64,000 nucleotides of DNA from Parietaria judaica (GCA_954871525.1 OX940864.1:25104001-25168000), one strand, 5' to 3'; counted from the first letter of the stretch, positions 26,455 through 38,608 are shown. Numbers and translations are program-made. Notes: a model not told the origin generated them from the sequence alone.

Positions 26455-28690
26455 TTGGTGATGACTATCAAGAATTAAAATGTTGGTCGGAGCAAAAAGT
26501 TAATCATGAGAAGTCAACAATCTTTTTCTCTAAGAATATATGTCCTAGAAGGACGTGTGAAATCCTTAATGAAACGGAGTTTGCAAAAGGGAACTTTCTT
26601 TTCACATATCTAGGTGTTCCGATTGTTAACCGTAAATAAAAATTAAGCATTATGATCCTTTAATCCAAAGCGTCAGCAATAAGATTCAGGGTTGGAAGAG
26701 TCGGTTGTTGTCTCAAGGTGGTAGACTTGTGTAAATTCGACACGTTCTTTCATCCATGTCATTGCATCTAATGTCGATGTTAAACACACCAAAGGCGGTG
26801 ATAAAAAAAAAAAAAAAAAAAAAAAAACTTCATGGTTTGTTCTCAACTTACTTTTGAGGTAAATTTGATGGTAAAAGAAAAAAGAAATGGAAAAGTTTGG
26901 AAGAAAGTTTGTATCCCTATTGAAGAGGGCGGCTTAGGAGTGAGAAACTTATCATATGTTAAAAGACCCATTTTTATGAAATTTGCTTGGAAATTATTGA
27001 CAGAAAACTTATTGTGGGTTAGATTTTTTAACGCTAAATATGTGAAGCAGAGACACATTGCTACATGCAAGCTTAACATATCTGACTCTGCATTTTGGAA
27101 AAGAATGATAGAGTGTTTTCTAGATATTTTGCGGAATTCCAAGTGGATAGTTAGAGAAGGGGAAGTCATAATATGGTATGATAAATTTTTGACCTCTAGG
27201 ACCTTTGTTTGTTGAATTTCCTGAGAGCGATCACTCTCTAATCCAGTTGAGAGACTTATATGTCCATAACACGTGGGATGTGGAGAAATTGCAAAACTTA
27301 TTGGGGGAGATCATTGTGAATATTATAAGTCTTAAAAGAGAAAAAGATACTCTATTTTGGCTCCTTGAGGAAAATGGTCAGTTTAGCACTAATTCAGCTT
27401 TTGAGGTCATCATAGATCATCATCGAAAGTTTGAATGACCTGTATGGCTGTGGCATAATTTTTTTGCCAAAAAAATATTTCTACTTACATGTGGAAGGAA
27501 ATGTTTGATTGTCTAGGTGTTGACGAAAAGCTAAAAAGAATTGGAGTTCCAATTGTATCGGCTTGCAATTGTTGTAGTGAAAGAAAATTTGAAGATTTAG
27601 AACATATTTTTAATAGGGATGATTTCGCCAAAGATTTTTGGAAGAAAGCCTCAGCAGAAGGAGGTGTGACGTTCTTTGACTAACCAAGTTGGAAAGAACG
27701 GGTCCAACTTTGGTTCAACAAAGCTGAGAGATCCTTTCAATTAGGCATTTTATAGGGAATAATTCATTGTCTTCTCATTTAGAGATTATGGATACGCAGG
27801 TGTGTTGCGAGAATGGAGGGGAAGATTGAGAGTGTTAATCAAATTGGATTTCGATTGGGTTCAAGTATTGAGCTCTAAAATTATGGAGGTTCGCCGACCG
27901 AATGCGGGGGATAATCAATTTTCAAGAAATATAGAGGTACATATCCCAAACATAAGAAATAAAAAGTGCCAAGTCTTGATGTGGAGTAAACCGAGACAAT
28001 GAAGATTTAAGCTGAATTTGGACGATAGTAGTCTTGGTAATCCGGGGCAGACTGGTGGAGGTGGTATTGCGTGACTACAAAGGTAATGTAATTTTTGGCT
28101 TCTCAAAATTTTTCTGAACTTGTTCAAATAATGAAGCGGAATTAAGGACTACTCTAAAAGGTGTAGTTAAATGGACTATGATAGAATTGATATTGAATGT
28201 TATTCTAGAATAGTTGTTGGTTGGATCCAGTCTCGTAAATTCAACGTATGGTATCTTTGGGACTTTTGGGAAAACCTAATTCACTTATTATAGATGATAT
28301 GGATTACGAAATACATCATTTTTATAGAGAGAGGAATAAGGTCGGTGATGCTTTAGCTCGTTATGGTGTTAATGGTATAGATGATTTGTTTCCTAATTCT
28401 AGTGATCTTCCTTTTCCTATCAAAGATTTTTTGAGGTTCGACAAAATGAGTATTACACTATTACTTATTTTAGACTTGTTTAAAATGACGTTTCTGTTTT
28501 GATTTGTTATGAGTCTGAATGTTTTGTTTTGGATTTTTGCGGTATTTTGTTTCAATCTTTGTAAATCCCTTTGATCGTTTGTTATCACACTTTTCTCTGT
28601 CGTAAGTAGGGCTACGAAATCACGGTTAACGTGATTTTTGGCTATTTGAAAAAAAAAACTAAAAAAGAAAAAAAAAACTAAAAAAAAATA
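26455..28690 (+). pseudogene. Decayed L1-type LINE (ORF2 3' part: reverse transcriptase end, zf-RVT, RNase H)
   Basis: Several plus-strand frames together read as the C-terminal part of a plant non-LTR reverse transcriptase. They contain VNHEKSTIFFSKN near 26500, FLFTYLGVPIVNRK near 26600, KVCIPIEEGGLGVRNL (26905-26950) and ACNCCSERKFEDLEHIF, a zf-RVT zinc knuckle, near 27565. An RNase H part follows (FKLNLDDSSLGNPGQTGGGG near 28010, IHHFYRERNKVGDALARYG near 28300). Stops and frame changes break it throughout, so it is inactive. An A-rich tail (28648-28690) fits a LINE 3' end. A run of 25 A at 26803-26827 sits where the family has a Val-Ile-Lys-Lys segment. Confidence 0.85.
26803..26827. repeat. 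(A)25 homopolymer
   Basis: Uninterrupted run of 25 adenines inside the LINE remnant. Confidence 0.9.
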
Positions 28691-28691
28691 G

Positions 28692-29145
28692 GGTTAATGA
28701 CGGCGAAAATACCTAAAGTTTGGTCAAAGAACCACTCGTGTACCCAAAGTTTAAAAGTGGTGGTAAAAATACCCAAAGTTGTATTTAGGGAGTTGACCAC
28801 TCCATTCTCGTAACGCCATTAGTTTACCGTTGACTCTGGCCACGTGGACAAATCTGTTTTGTTAAGTGTAATCATTAGGGATTTAATTAGTTGTATTAAA
28901 TAGTAATAATTAGGGGTTTAATTCGTTATTTTGTCGTAAACGAGACTGATGTTGGTTCGTCCACGTGGCAAAAATTGTTATGTCAGCAACCCACGTTTGT
29001 CCACGTGACTAGAGTTAACGGCGTTACGAGAATGGAGTGGTCAACTCCCCAAATGCCCCTTTGGGTATTTTTGCCATCTCTTTTAAACTTTAGATGCACG
29101 AGGAGTTCTTTGACTAAACTTTAGGTATTTTCGCCGTCATTAACC
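28692..29145. mobile_element. Foldback MITE with G-box motifs, just upstream of the GTE gene
   Basis: The element begins ggttaatgacggcgaaaata and ends tattttcgccgtcattaacc, a perfect inverted pair. The arms extend inward about 150 bp with high similarity (for example ttctcgtaacgcc at left, ggcgttacgagaa at right). It is 454 bp with no coding content. Cores of CACGTG occur at about 28850, 28965 and 29003. The right end lies about 305 bp before the GTE start codon, so the element lies in its promoter region. Flanking bases are A-rich and the target duplication is ambiguous. Confidence 0.75.
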
Positions 29146-29450
29146 AAAAACGATGAAGGCAATTTCTTCACGCCACGCTCCGTAAGCGAAAGTGCGTTTC
29201 ACGCTCCATCGTAAACATCTGAGTTCGGGCTTGTGTTCTGAGAAACATCCAGTTGGATCATCCTTCATAGCTTTCACAATCAAAACCTTTTCAATTTGGC
29301 TAATCCAAACCCTAATCCTGATTTCCCCCAAACCCCAGTTCGCAATCCCGTAGATTTCGCTGCCTAGGGTTTCAAGGTTTCCCTTCTGGTCTGAAACCCT
29401 AGCTCGTTGACTTTGGGAAGTCAAGAGATAGCGCCTTTTCTGCTTCATGT

Positions 29451-31342
29451 ATGGCTTCAGGGCCTGTAGCTGGTGACCGAGCGAGAGAGAAGCACATGAA
29501 CCGGAAGAACCCCAAGAAGTTTCCAGAATCCGCCATTGACGGCGAGCTCAGAGTACGGCCATGGAAGAATCAAGCTCCGCCGGCGACTTCCGGCTTTGAC
29601 CGAACTTCGCCGCAGTTCCTCGGCGCGGCCGACTCCGACGGCTCGTCGGACCGGAGTGACTTTCATCTCGCCGGTCACTCCGAACTTCGCGGATACACCG
29701 TGTTCCGCGTGAGAATCGCGTTGCACTTGTGCTCGAAGATCGACATCAGAGAGCTCAAGAGGAGACTGACAAACGAGCTCGATCAAGTTCGAAGCTTGGC
29801 GAAGAGACTCGAATCAGCGGCGAAGGAATTCACCGGAGGAGCTCACTCGCAGTTCTCGTCCAATTACGCGGCGGCGACAACAACGGAGATCGCCGAGAAG
29901 AGGTCGGTGAAGAAACCGAAGGCCGTGAATCGCCAACGCGGGGAAGTGATGTTCGGGCAAAGCAAGGACAAGTTTCAGAACCAGTTCTTCAGGAGTTGCT
30001 GCAGTTTACTGGAGAAGTTGATGAAGCACAAATTCGGGTGGGTCTTCAACTCTCCCGTGGACGCGAAATCGCTTGGCCTCCTCGATTACCACAAGATCAT
30101 CAAGCGGCCGATGGATCTCGGGACGGTGAAAACGAAGCTGCACAAGGCGCAATACAAATCCGCCGGGGAATTCGCCGACGACGTTAGGCTCACCTTCGGC
30201 AACGCGATTCTGTACAACCCAAAGGGACAGGACGTTCATTCCATGGCGGAGAAGTTGCTGGCCATGTTCGAAGAAAAATGGGCAGTGCTCGGGGCGAATT
30301 ACAATCTCAAGAAGAACGGCAGCGGAGAGGACAGGGACAGCGATTACAAAGATCGTGAAAACGACGAAGCAGATTTGGCGGTACCCTCTTCGAGAAAAGC
30401 TCAGTCTTTTGCTGCCCCGGTCAGCACTCCTCCAATGGCGGCTCCCCCGGCGATGAGAACTCTTGACCGGTCGGAGTCTGTCACTAAGCCTTTAGGACCT
30501 GAAGTGGCTAGGAGATCCCCGGTCGAAAAGAAACCGAAGGCCACGGAGGCGGAGAAGCGAGACATGACGTACGAGGAGAAGCAGAGGCTGAGCACGAGCC
30601 TCCAGAATCTTCCGTCGGAGAAGCTGGACAACGTCGTTCAGATCATAAAGAAGAGGAATCTGGGGCTTTCGCAGCAAGACGACGAGATCGAGGTTGACAT
30701 AGCGAGCGTGGATCCTGAGACGCTCTGGGAATTGGATCGGTTCGTAACGAACTACAAGAAGAGTTTGAGCAAGAATAAGAGGAAAGCCGAGGTTGCCCTT
30801 AACGTAAGGCTCTGAAATGCTTGTTTGCGAGACAAGTCTTTTGATAGATATGGCAATGCATAACAATAATTACCATATGATATTTCTCCTTTTTATTTTT
30901 GCAGAACACAAGGCAGAAAAGTTCGAAAACAGGTAATTACTAATGTTGGATTTGCATATTTATTTAAAATTTATACACTTTTCGACATTGATTCACGTAT
31001 ACACTGGGTTACCTTTATTTCCCTGGAAACTGTTTTGTAAATGAGAGGTTCTATCCGATGAATTTCGGAAATTCCGATTCCGAAATAAAAACAACTGGTA
31101 TTCCAAAGAAAAAAGTATTTTTCAATTCCGATTTTCTATTAGTGAACAATCAAATCAGAATTTATACATTTTTGAAAAGCTGGAATTAGAAAAATAGAAG
31201 TAAGACGAAATCCCGGATTTTGACACTTTTTTTCGGACCCGGAAATTAAGAGGCGCGTGAGATTCTGAGTTGAAATTTGATTTTATGTGCAGAGTCGGAA
31301 ACGGAGGGTTGTTCAGGCAGTGGGTCAGACTCTAGGAGTTGA
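29451..31342 (+). CDS. GTE: GTE/BET family chromatin reader with bromodomain and NET domain
   Basis: Three exons: 29451-30803, 30905-30932 and 31293-31342. They total 1431 nt and give 476 aa in frame. A single bromodomain spans about residues 178-280 (SCCSLLEKLMKHKFGWVFN ... IIKRPMDLGTVKTKL ... AILYNPKGQDVHSMAEKL); the Asn in YNP (about N256) is the acetyl-lysine contact. A NET/ET domain lies at about residues 373-440 (MTYEEKQRLSTSLQNLPSEK ... IDIA-like EVDIASVDPETLWELDRF). The tail ends in acidic/serine-rich ETEGCSGSGSDSRS. One bromodomain plus NET is the plant GTE layout. These nuclear proteins bind acetylated histone tails and regulate transcription. The ATG at 29451 is the first in a good context. 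The third exon is recognised because it restores the usual acidic-Ser tail. It is closest in layout to GTE2-7, but the number is uncertain. Confidence 0.95.
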
Positions 31343-32781
31343 CATTCAATAGAGATGGTCTTTTCTTTTGTTATTCAATCAAAGCAGCTCTAGTTGATGA
31401 TTTTTTCAAATCAAATTGTTTAGTGCCGTCGTCTGATTTTGAGCCAGCCTTTGTAACCTACACAGTTACAACTTGTGCATTAACATATAATTCAGTTGGC
31501 TGTTTCTGTATAGCGACGTGTCTACGTGCTCGTTTTGGGGTGAACCAGCGAGTCTGTGGTACACGATTTAGCAATTAAACCGGTTTACCAAATTCAGTTT
31601 CTTGCATTTTAATTAACTTGAATGAATACTAGAAATCTAATCAACCTAATTAACGAAGAATAGAAGCTATACTAACATCCACGACAAATGTTCTTTTACT
31701 TTGTAATCATAATTCATGAAATTCCCTAAAAAAAAAAAAAAAAACACAATAATTGGAGCGGTGGCAAGATGCCTTGTTCTTAATTTGAGCATGATAACTC
31801 GTATTAAAGATTAAAATGCATTTTTCTGAGGTAAATGGTAAAATCGATTATTAGTAGAAGTTTCATCGATTGAACTCGCAATCTTACAATATTAAGGGAA
31901 AAACCAGGTAGCTTGGCTTGGACACTTAGATCTCCGTGCTTCATGCTAACGCGGGCTTCCCTTAGCTCGGGCTCGGGCCCGTCGTTTGTACTTGATACCG
32001 AACTTGCAGTTTATATCACTATTTAAGATTATCTTGATCAAAATCAAAGTTCATAACCGAAGAAAAACCGATAGTCCAAAAATTTTACAAGTTTATCTAC
32101 GGATATATTCTATAAAATACTTGATATAAATATAGAAAACTAAAAAGAAACATTATTATATGTATATTTTATTAAAAAATAGACATTTAATTGTTATTTT
32201 ATTTGGTCAAAATTCAGCTGGGAATATGATTTATTGCTTTATAATTGATTCAAATTAAAAGTGAGACCACAGAATGGACGGGCAAGCAAATAAGTGACTT
32301 ATAAACAACCATGCCTAGCGATAATTGGTACATTTTTATCGACCATGTCTCGACAGCAATTAACCAACGATAAGTCGCCACGGACCAGTGGTTTTTAAAA
32401 CGTTGACCATAACTAATGGAACAGTACGGGAATGAAAGTGGGAATGAAACGTGAAATGTTGCAGCTACTTCCAAACATGAAATAAAAAAATAAAAATAAA
32501 AAACAAAACCAGATTCTTTCGCATTCAGTTTAAATTTAAAATCCGCCTCAATAAGATTTAGTTCATACCCTACCAGAAAATACCTCTGGGAATTATTCGC
32601 CGAGTTTGCAGTTTATGTATGTCCTATCTAGCAAAACAAACATCAGAGAAAGAAAGAGCCGGTGCCGTTGCTATTGGCAGCAATAATACACAACGCTTAG
32701 AACGCAAAAAATTGTATGGTTTCGGAGTTTATTCTGCGCACACACCCAAAACTTTCATCCATGATTTTCTTCATCTAAGCC
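31343..32781. other. Spacer between convergent GTE and malate dehydrogenase genes
   Basis: Both genes point into this interval, so each end should contain a 3' untranslated region. A short A run lies near 31730. A GC-richer patch at 31900-31990 has no recognisable content. No additional gene was found. Confidence 0.45.
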
Positions 32782-34982
32782 TTAAGCCTTGTTGGCAAAT
32801 GCAATACCCTTCTCAATTGAGGAAATGAGCTCCGGCTTCAAGCTCTCCAGCCCTTGCTTTTCGTAATCCGAAAGCAGGCCCAATCCCAAAACCTCTTCAA
32901 CGCCGTTCTTTCCCAGACGAACCTGAATTGAATAATGAATAAGGAATATTACTTAGCCATACACATATTTCTAAACAGCTTAAACAATAAGGAATAAAGC
33001 CGATCGTAACAATTCCCAAGAAATAATCGAACACTGTTGAATTTACCTTCGATGCAAAGAAAGGCACATTTGGGACCACAGTTGATTGCACATAAGAGCA
33101 TTCAACAACATCTGGAACCCCATTAAGACCCTTCAGACATGCATCGGCAAAAAGGGCTCCCGCATAACTGTAAAAATCAGAGACAAATCTATCAACTCAA
33201 TCTTGCAAAAGAAAAAAGAAAACAAAAAGGTAGGGAAACAGTTGATTCACAAAACATTGGATCATAAGAGGAGACATTTAAAGACCAATTAACATTTAAA
33301 CAAGAGTACTTACGCCATAGACAGTGTTGCGGATCCCTTTCCGGCCTTGGCTTCCACAACCTCCGTCCCTCCATCTTGTGTTCTCTTCGTAAGAGCAACA
33401 ATTTGCTCATCGGACAAATTTGCACTCGGTGTTGCCTATAAGACTCAGAGAAAGGTATACGAGATTAGAGAAATCGAAATTATATTGGAAGTCCCCGCAA
33501 GAAAGATGAGTGGTTCCCAAATGGCGTGGATATGGAAGCATGCCTGAGAAAACAACGGGAGAATAGTAACGCCAGCGTGGCCACCAACAACTGGTACATT
33601 AACCTCTGCAATCGCATCAGAAGAACCTTTTAGTTGTCTTGAAAAGATCTCGGTATTATCTTAGACTGACACTACATCTTTCGATATAATACAGTCCAAA
33701 TGAATTCAGAAACCGGGTCGGGGCATTAACGTGGCATACCAGCAACTGGGACCCTAGCTTTCCCAGCATAGAAGGTCTTGGCACGAACCACATCAAGAGT
33801 AGTGACACCAAACAACCTCTTCTCATCGTATGTGCCTGCTTTCTTGAAAACTTCGGCCGCGATCGGTACTGTTGAGTTGACCGGGTTGCTGATCATGTTG
33901 ACCAATGCCTGAAAACAAAGGATTTATATTAGGCCAGTATTTAAAGGGGCCAAAAAGTATATCATATCAAGAGTAAAAGGGCATATAGAGATACGTATGA
34001 CTCACATGTGGGCAGTACTTAGCGATAGCAGTGCAGAGGGACTGGACAATACCAGCATTGATGTTGAAGAGATCATCACGGGTCATGCCGGGCTTTCTCG
34101 GCACACCAGCGGGAATGATCACGACATCAGCACCCTCCAAAGCGTCCTTGAGTTGATCATCGCCGGCGTATCCTTTGACCTATATCAGTAGTCACAAAAT
34201 GTTACAAAGGACTCAAGCTCCACATTAAAAGCCTTTCTTTCATATAAAAATGAGATATCAGTGGCATATATCCCCAATTATGACTATTGGCGGTACACAC
34301 CCTCAAGCTCTTACTTTGTTAAGGCGTTAACTCGGTCAATTATCGCCTCCAAGCACGTATGTGATAACGAAATAAGAACTTGAGGGTACGTGCCGCCAAT
34401 CAAAACATACGGGTATAAGTGCATCAATAATCATAACTAGGCGATATATGCCGCTAATATCTCCATAAAAATTCACTATCTTGCATTGCAAAAGTGGAGA
34501 AAACGAATGTTGGACAGATCATATGAAAGTTAGTCCAATTCAACAACAACAAAATCTTTGCTTATAATTAACCAAAAAAAAAAAAAAATTTCAGACTTAG
34601 ATCGGACAAAACCCTAACAAATTGCTCGAAAAAGGGCACAAGAACACACGCAATAGGACCGAAATTTAACATGCAGATACACTTTACACACAGAAATGTG
34701 ATGATCTGAATTGAAACCCTAGGAGGAGAGAGCTACCTCAGATCTGGTGTTGATGTGGCTGACATCGGCGGCGACACCAGGAGTTCCAGCGATATCGTAG
34801 AGCGAGAGGCTGGAGACGAGCGGGTTCAGCTTCATCAGCAGCGACAATGGCTGTCCGATTCCTCCGGCGGCGCCGAGAACGACCACCTTCCGGTCCGGCG
34901 CTGATTCCGAGGCAAAGCTTCGGGATTGGATTTGGCCTCTGGACATGGCGGCCCTCACGGATCTCAACATCGACGACCTCAT
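32782..34982 (-). CDS. Malate dehydrogenase, mitochondrial
   Basis: Seven exons on the minus strand: 34737-34982, 34006-34179, 33740-33908, 33544-33605, 33314-33435, 33047-33167 and 32782-32922. They sum to 1035 nt and give 344 aa, near the usual 340 or so. The N-terminus ([20 protein letters not shown]) is an Arg/Ser-rich transit peptide. The NAD site [17 protein letters not shown] follows. Then come the substrate-binding [40 protein letters not shown], and the catalytic-histidine segment [15 protein letters not shown]. The C-terminus is [16 protein letters not shown]. It interconverts malate and oxaloacetate with NAD in the matrix (TCA cycle, photorespiration, malate shuttle). The intron after LFSQ starts with GC (cag|gcatgc) and ends tatag|gcaaca; no GT donor nearby would keep frame, so this looks like a GC-AG intron. 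Other introns are GT-AG. Confidence 0.97.
34258..34462. mobile_element. Small foldback MITE candidate in intron 1 of malate dehydrogenase
   Basis: The left side (agtggcatatatccccaatt, then ttggcggtacacaccctcaag) pairs with the right side (cttgagggtacgtgccgccaa, then actaggcgatatatgccgct) as an imperfect inverted repeat. The length is about 200 bp, entirely inside the first intron. No clear target duplication was found. Confidence 0.5.
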
Positions 34983-35071
34983 CTTCGGCTCTTTCTGGGG
35001 TTTGGAGGTTGAGGAAGAAGAAGATGCAGAGATGGAAGAGGTTTGGTTTTGCCGAGAGTCTCGAGGAGTGA

Positions 35072-35755
35072 GTGAAGAGTGGATTTATTGTTTGTGAGGG
35101 AGATTATCCCACAAAAATTCTGAGCCCTTGGATTACAAACAAATATCAACGTACTACATTTTGACTTACATATTTTTACTACATGGTATTATGAGAGGTT
35201 CAACGTGCCGAATTTGCCGATAAATCGTTTGCTGTTTTCGATGGATTTATCGTTTGCTTGCCTATTAATCGACGGAAAACTAATAAACACTGTAGATTAT
35301 CGTTACCAACACTTATCGAGGATTATCGATGGATTATCGACACTTATCGAGGATTATCGATGAAAAATAACTAAAATATTTTTAAGAATATATTTACTAA
35401 GTTTATAATGTTGATAAAACATTAAAATGCCAAAAATAAAATCATTTCATACTCAAACATAGGTAAATAAAATATAGTCTCACTCTCACATATGTAAATA
35501 TTCGAATAAAATCATCGAAAAGTGTAAAATTTCTTGAAAAGTACCATATTTTTGCTCTATTTTGGAAATTTCCGGAACCCGTATTCCAAGATGTTTGCCG
35601 ATTTTCGACAAAAATCATGGAAAAGTACTGGCATGGCCGTTTTGCCGATAACTACCGGCAAGACGGATAATCGAAGATTATCGAAGATAATCGTGGAAAA
35701 GTCGAACGTTATTATGGTTAACCTATTATTTATTATCTTGTCATAATTGATTGGT
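35072..35755. other. Malate dehydrogenase upstream flank with ttatcga-rich repeat
   Basis: The first part is the probable promoter and leader of the minus-strand malate dehydrogenase gene. Between about 35205 and 35720 there are recurring phrases such as gaggattatcgatg, acttatcgaggattatcga and ttgccgata at both ends, which suggests a worn non-autonomous element. Ends could not be fixed. Confidence 0.4.
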
Positions 35756-36312
35756 CAATTTTCGGGCTCCCTCGGTCTTCGCCCGAGGAGTCCTCTCGAC
35801 TTGTTGCCCACAGTCCGCGCTTTCACCTGAGCCATTTCGGTCTCGGAGCCGTATATTTTTTCTGTCCCTGAAAGAGTCACGTTAAAACGTGTGTTTTACC
35901 AATAAGAATTGACTACGGCATGGCATTTTAGTGCTTTCATTGAGAATGGCAGCATAAAACCTTAAGGAAGCGCATGCTTCGGTCCACGGTTGTGGTTAAA
36001 ATGTAGCTTGTCCCTTCGACCTTGCTAAACGCTCGGGGGTAGCGGACCTATAGAACCTGCTGATAGCCAGTATGGCATTGGTTGTTAAGTCTAAGATACG
36101 TTGTTTTTTTTTTTTACCAAACACGCTACCCAACAAGAGAACAAGCAATGTTCAGCTCCGGCTAAAAGGCGCTAGAGTCGTAGTACTCCGTGTACTCGAA
36201 TCGGGCACCTGAGTATCCTTGACCCAAGCCTCTTTCATTTCATGTCCCGACTAGACGAAAAGAACTGATGTGATGTTGCACTCTCAGAATACCCTCCTAG
36301 GTAGGATCTTAA
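35756..36312. other. Possible organelle-derived (mitochondrial-like) insertion
   Basis: This block differs sharply in base composition from its surroundings, being balanced in GC and without the AT-rich simple sequence around it. It has the texture of plant mitochondrial non-coding DNA (for example gaagcgcatgcttcggtcca and ctcgggggtagcggacctat). A run of T near 36105 interrupts it. I could not match it to a particular mitochondrial gene, so the call rests on composition and style only. Confidence 0.4.
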
Positions 36313-37068
36313 AAACCAACAGTCTTAATAAAAAAAAATTAGAACAAGAGTGACCGCTTCTAACAAAATCTAGATATTAGATCTTTGGATCAAGATTTTT
36401 TCAGATCTAGAAAGTAATTTTTTTTGGGAATGGAAAAACAAAATCGGAATCCGATTTCCTCACTATGATTAAAGCACTGTTAGTCATTAATTTCTTATCA
36501 TTATTTCCATCAATAAATGTCATATAAATTATTTGCATTATTGATTCCTCTTTTACCGTTTTGATGTAGATCATGCATTTCTATTTTAAAAATAGTAGAA
36601 ATAGTCTCTTTTTCAACTAATAGAAATAGTTAATTTTGAAATATTTTTATCTATCTTAGATTAGAAAAATCGTTGGATTTTTTATTAACTAAAAGCTGAG
36701 TAACCAAAATCTTATTGAAATCATAAAAGAGATGAGACAATTTTTACTGAGTGGCAGAATCAAGAAAATGTCATTTCTGCTATTTGTAAAACGTATGGTC
36801 AAATCCGCACATCCAATATCATCAACTACAATATCCACAAAACCTCCCACATACTTTAGAAGAAGAAAAAACATTTCCATCATCAAGTAGATTTTATTTT
36901 TTCAGCCATAATATTAGTAAGTAGATATTTTTATTCTTAGTTGTATATATAGTATTATACCAAGGTCAATAGATAATAATATATAGTAGATACATACATA
37001 CAGCATGAAACACTCCTTTGCCTAATAATAAAGAATAATAGTTGGCACAAGTCGCTACTCTTTTTGAA

Positions 37069-37207
37069 AGGAACTTTCCTCTAATTTTTTTTTTTTTTTG
37101 AAGGCAGCTTTGCTGCATGTGGGGATCGAACCCACGACCTCCACTTTGGAGGTAGTGTGGAATTACCACTAGGCTATCCTAGCAACCACAGGAACTTTCC
37201 TCTAATT
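37069..37207 (-). mobile_element. Short tRNA-derived SINE with perfect 18-bp target duplication
   Basis: On the minus strand the element runs from 37189 to 37087. It starts tggttgctaggatagcctag, continues with a box A-like tagcctagtggtaattcc and a box B gggttcgatccccac, then a short stem (gcagcaaagctgc) and an A tail (14 or so). The flanks are perfect direct repeats aggaactttcctctaatt at 37069-37086 and 37190-37207. An A tail next to a long target duplication is the hallmark of LINE-mediated retroposition. At about 103 bp it is short for a plant SINE. It is not a tRNA gene: no cloverleaf acceptor stem pairs. Confidence 0.85.
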
Positions 37208-38608
37208 AAAGTATGAAAGCTTACATGCTTTTACTTATCCAGTTTTATAATCTTATTTGCAGAAGAAAGGTAAAATATAATTTGAGTGGTCGCAACAAAA
37301 CCGTAAAAAGCACAAAAAGAAAACGATGACATAAAATGGTGTTATTCCTTCACTTTTCTCCCGCTTTTATCAAAATGGTTGCCTTTTAATCTCTGGTAGG
37401 GACAATTGGGATAAATACAAGACTATAAGACATTATGATATCCAATTATTAACCAAAAATATCAATTATTCAAAACTCTTATTAAACTATAGACGTAAAC
37501 GTGCATTTATATAAACAATAACTTAAAATGGATAGAATTGAATTCGGTATTGTTTTTGTCTTTAAGATACTATATCTAAGAGAAGATAAATTTGGAATAT
37601 GTTGTACGTAATTGGTTCACAATTTTACAATTGTATGCTTATACCATAAATATCTCAAAAATAACTCATACATATTTTAAATGAAGTGGATCGCTTGGTC
37701 AATATTACATTTACTCATTTACTCGCCATACAAGATAGATTGACATTGACAGTGTTAGAACTTCGAATATACTGACACTATTGAGCGCAAACACTATCGA
37801 GCAAGATTACAAATATACACAATTTCTGCGTCCGCTGAGTTTAAAACCCAAAACCTCTCGAAGAATAATGAGGTAACACTAAATTAAGCAAGGTCGGTTA
37901 TATTCCATCATCTCTCTCAAAAATCAAAAGTCAAGTGATCATTTGCTCGGACTACTCAATAAAATAAAAAAACAAATAACAAACAAAGCCAATCCATATA
38001 ATTCCAAAAACAGATTACTAAGCCCTTTAATCTATATTTTTTTATTTCCTCACAGAAAAGTTCAGAAGACAACCAATAATACGATTGCATAAAAAAGAGA
38101 AGAAACCTTTTTTGCCTTTTTTATGTACTTTTAGTCTTAGGTTCAACAAAAAACATTTTTTTGTAAAAAAAAAAAAAAATTATTGATGAAAAAAAAAAAT
38201 TACAATTCAAGGGTTTAGGTCGTTTATGATCTGCCGGCCCACAAACCAGCCCGACCATATAAACCAAACTCAACCCAAAAGAAAAGTAAAAAACAAGAAA
38301 GTTGCTCGTATATAAGGAGCTAGCTCAATCTCTCGAAAGATCCGTCGTTCAACAAGAACAATGTGCCGCGTGACACGCAAATTTATGTCTAAAATGCCTA
38401 TCTCTTTGTTTCTGTTTACAAGAAAGCAGAGAACTGCCAAAACGTGAAGACGGATATTCTAAATACTAGTTATTTATATTCTCGGCCTAAGTTACCAGAA
38501 AAATCGGCCATAAATATCAAAATACAAAGCTGGAGAGCTCAAACTTTGATAAGAGCGACAATTCACTCACGATTTTTGCCCAAACTACACTGCTTTTGAA
38601 GTGAATGA
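37208..38608. other. Spacer downstream of IPT9
   Basis: The part nearest 38608 is probably the 3' untranslated region of IPT9 (minus strand). The remainder is AT-rich with A/T runs near 38170 and 38190. No gene was found. Confidence 0.4.

Noticed and set aside
28646..28690. A-rich tract as a simple microsatellite
   Set aside because: It sits at the 3' end of the LINE remnant and is better read as its tail.
29457..30866. Antisense and alternative-frame open frames over the GTE gene
   Set aside because: They are shadows of the real frame, which carries complete domains.
37087..37189. A tRNA gene on the minus strand, suggested by box A and box B
   Set aside because: No acceptor stem pairs, and an A tail with 18-bp flanking direct repeats shows a SINE.
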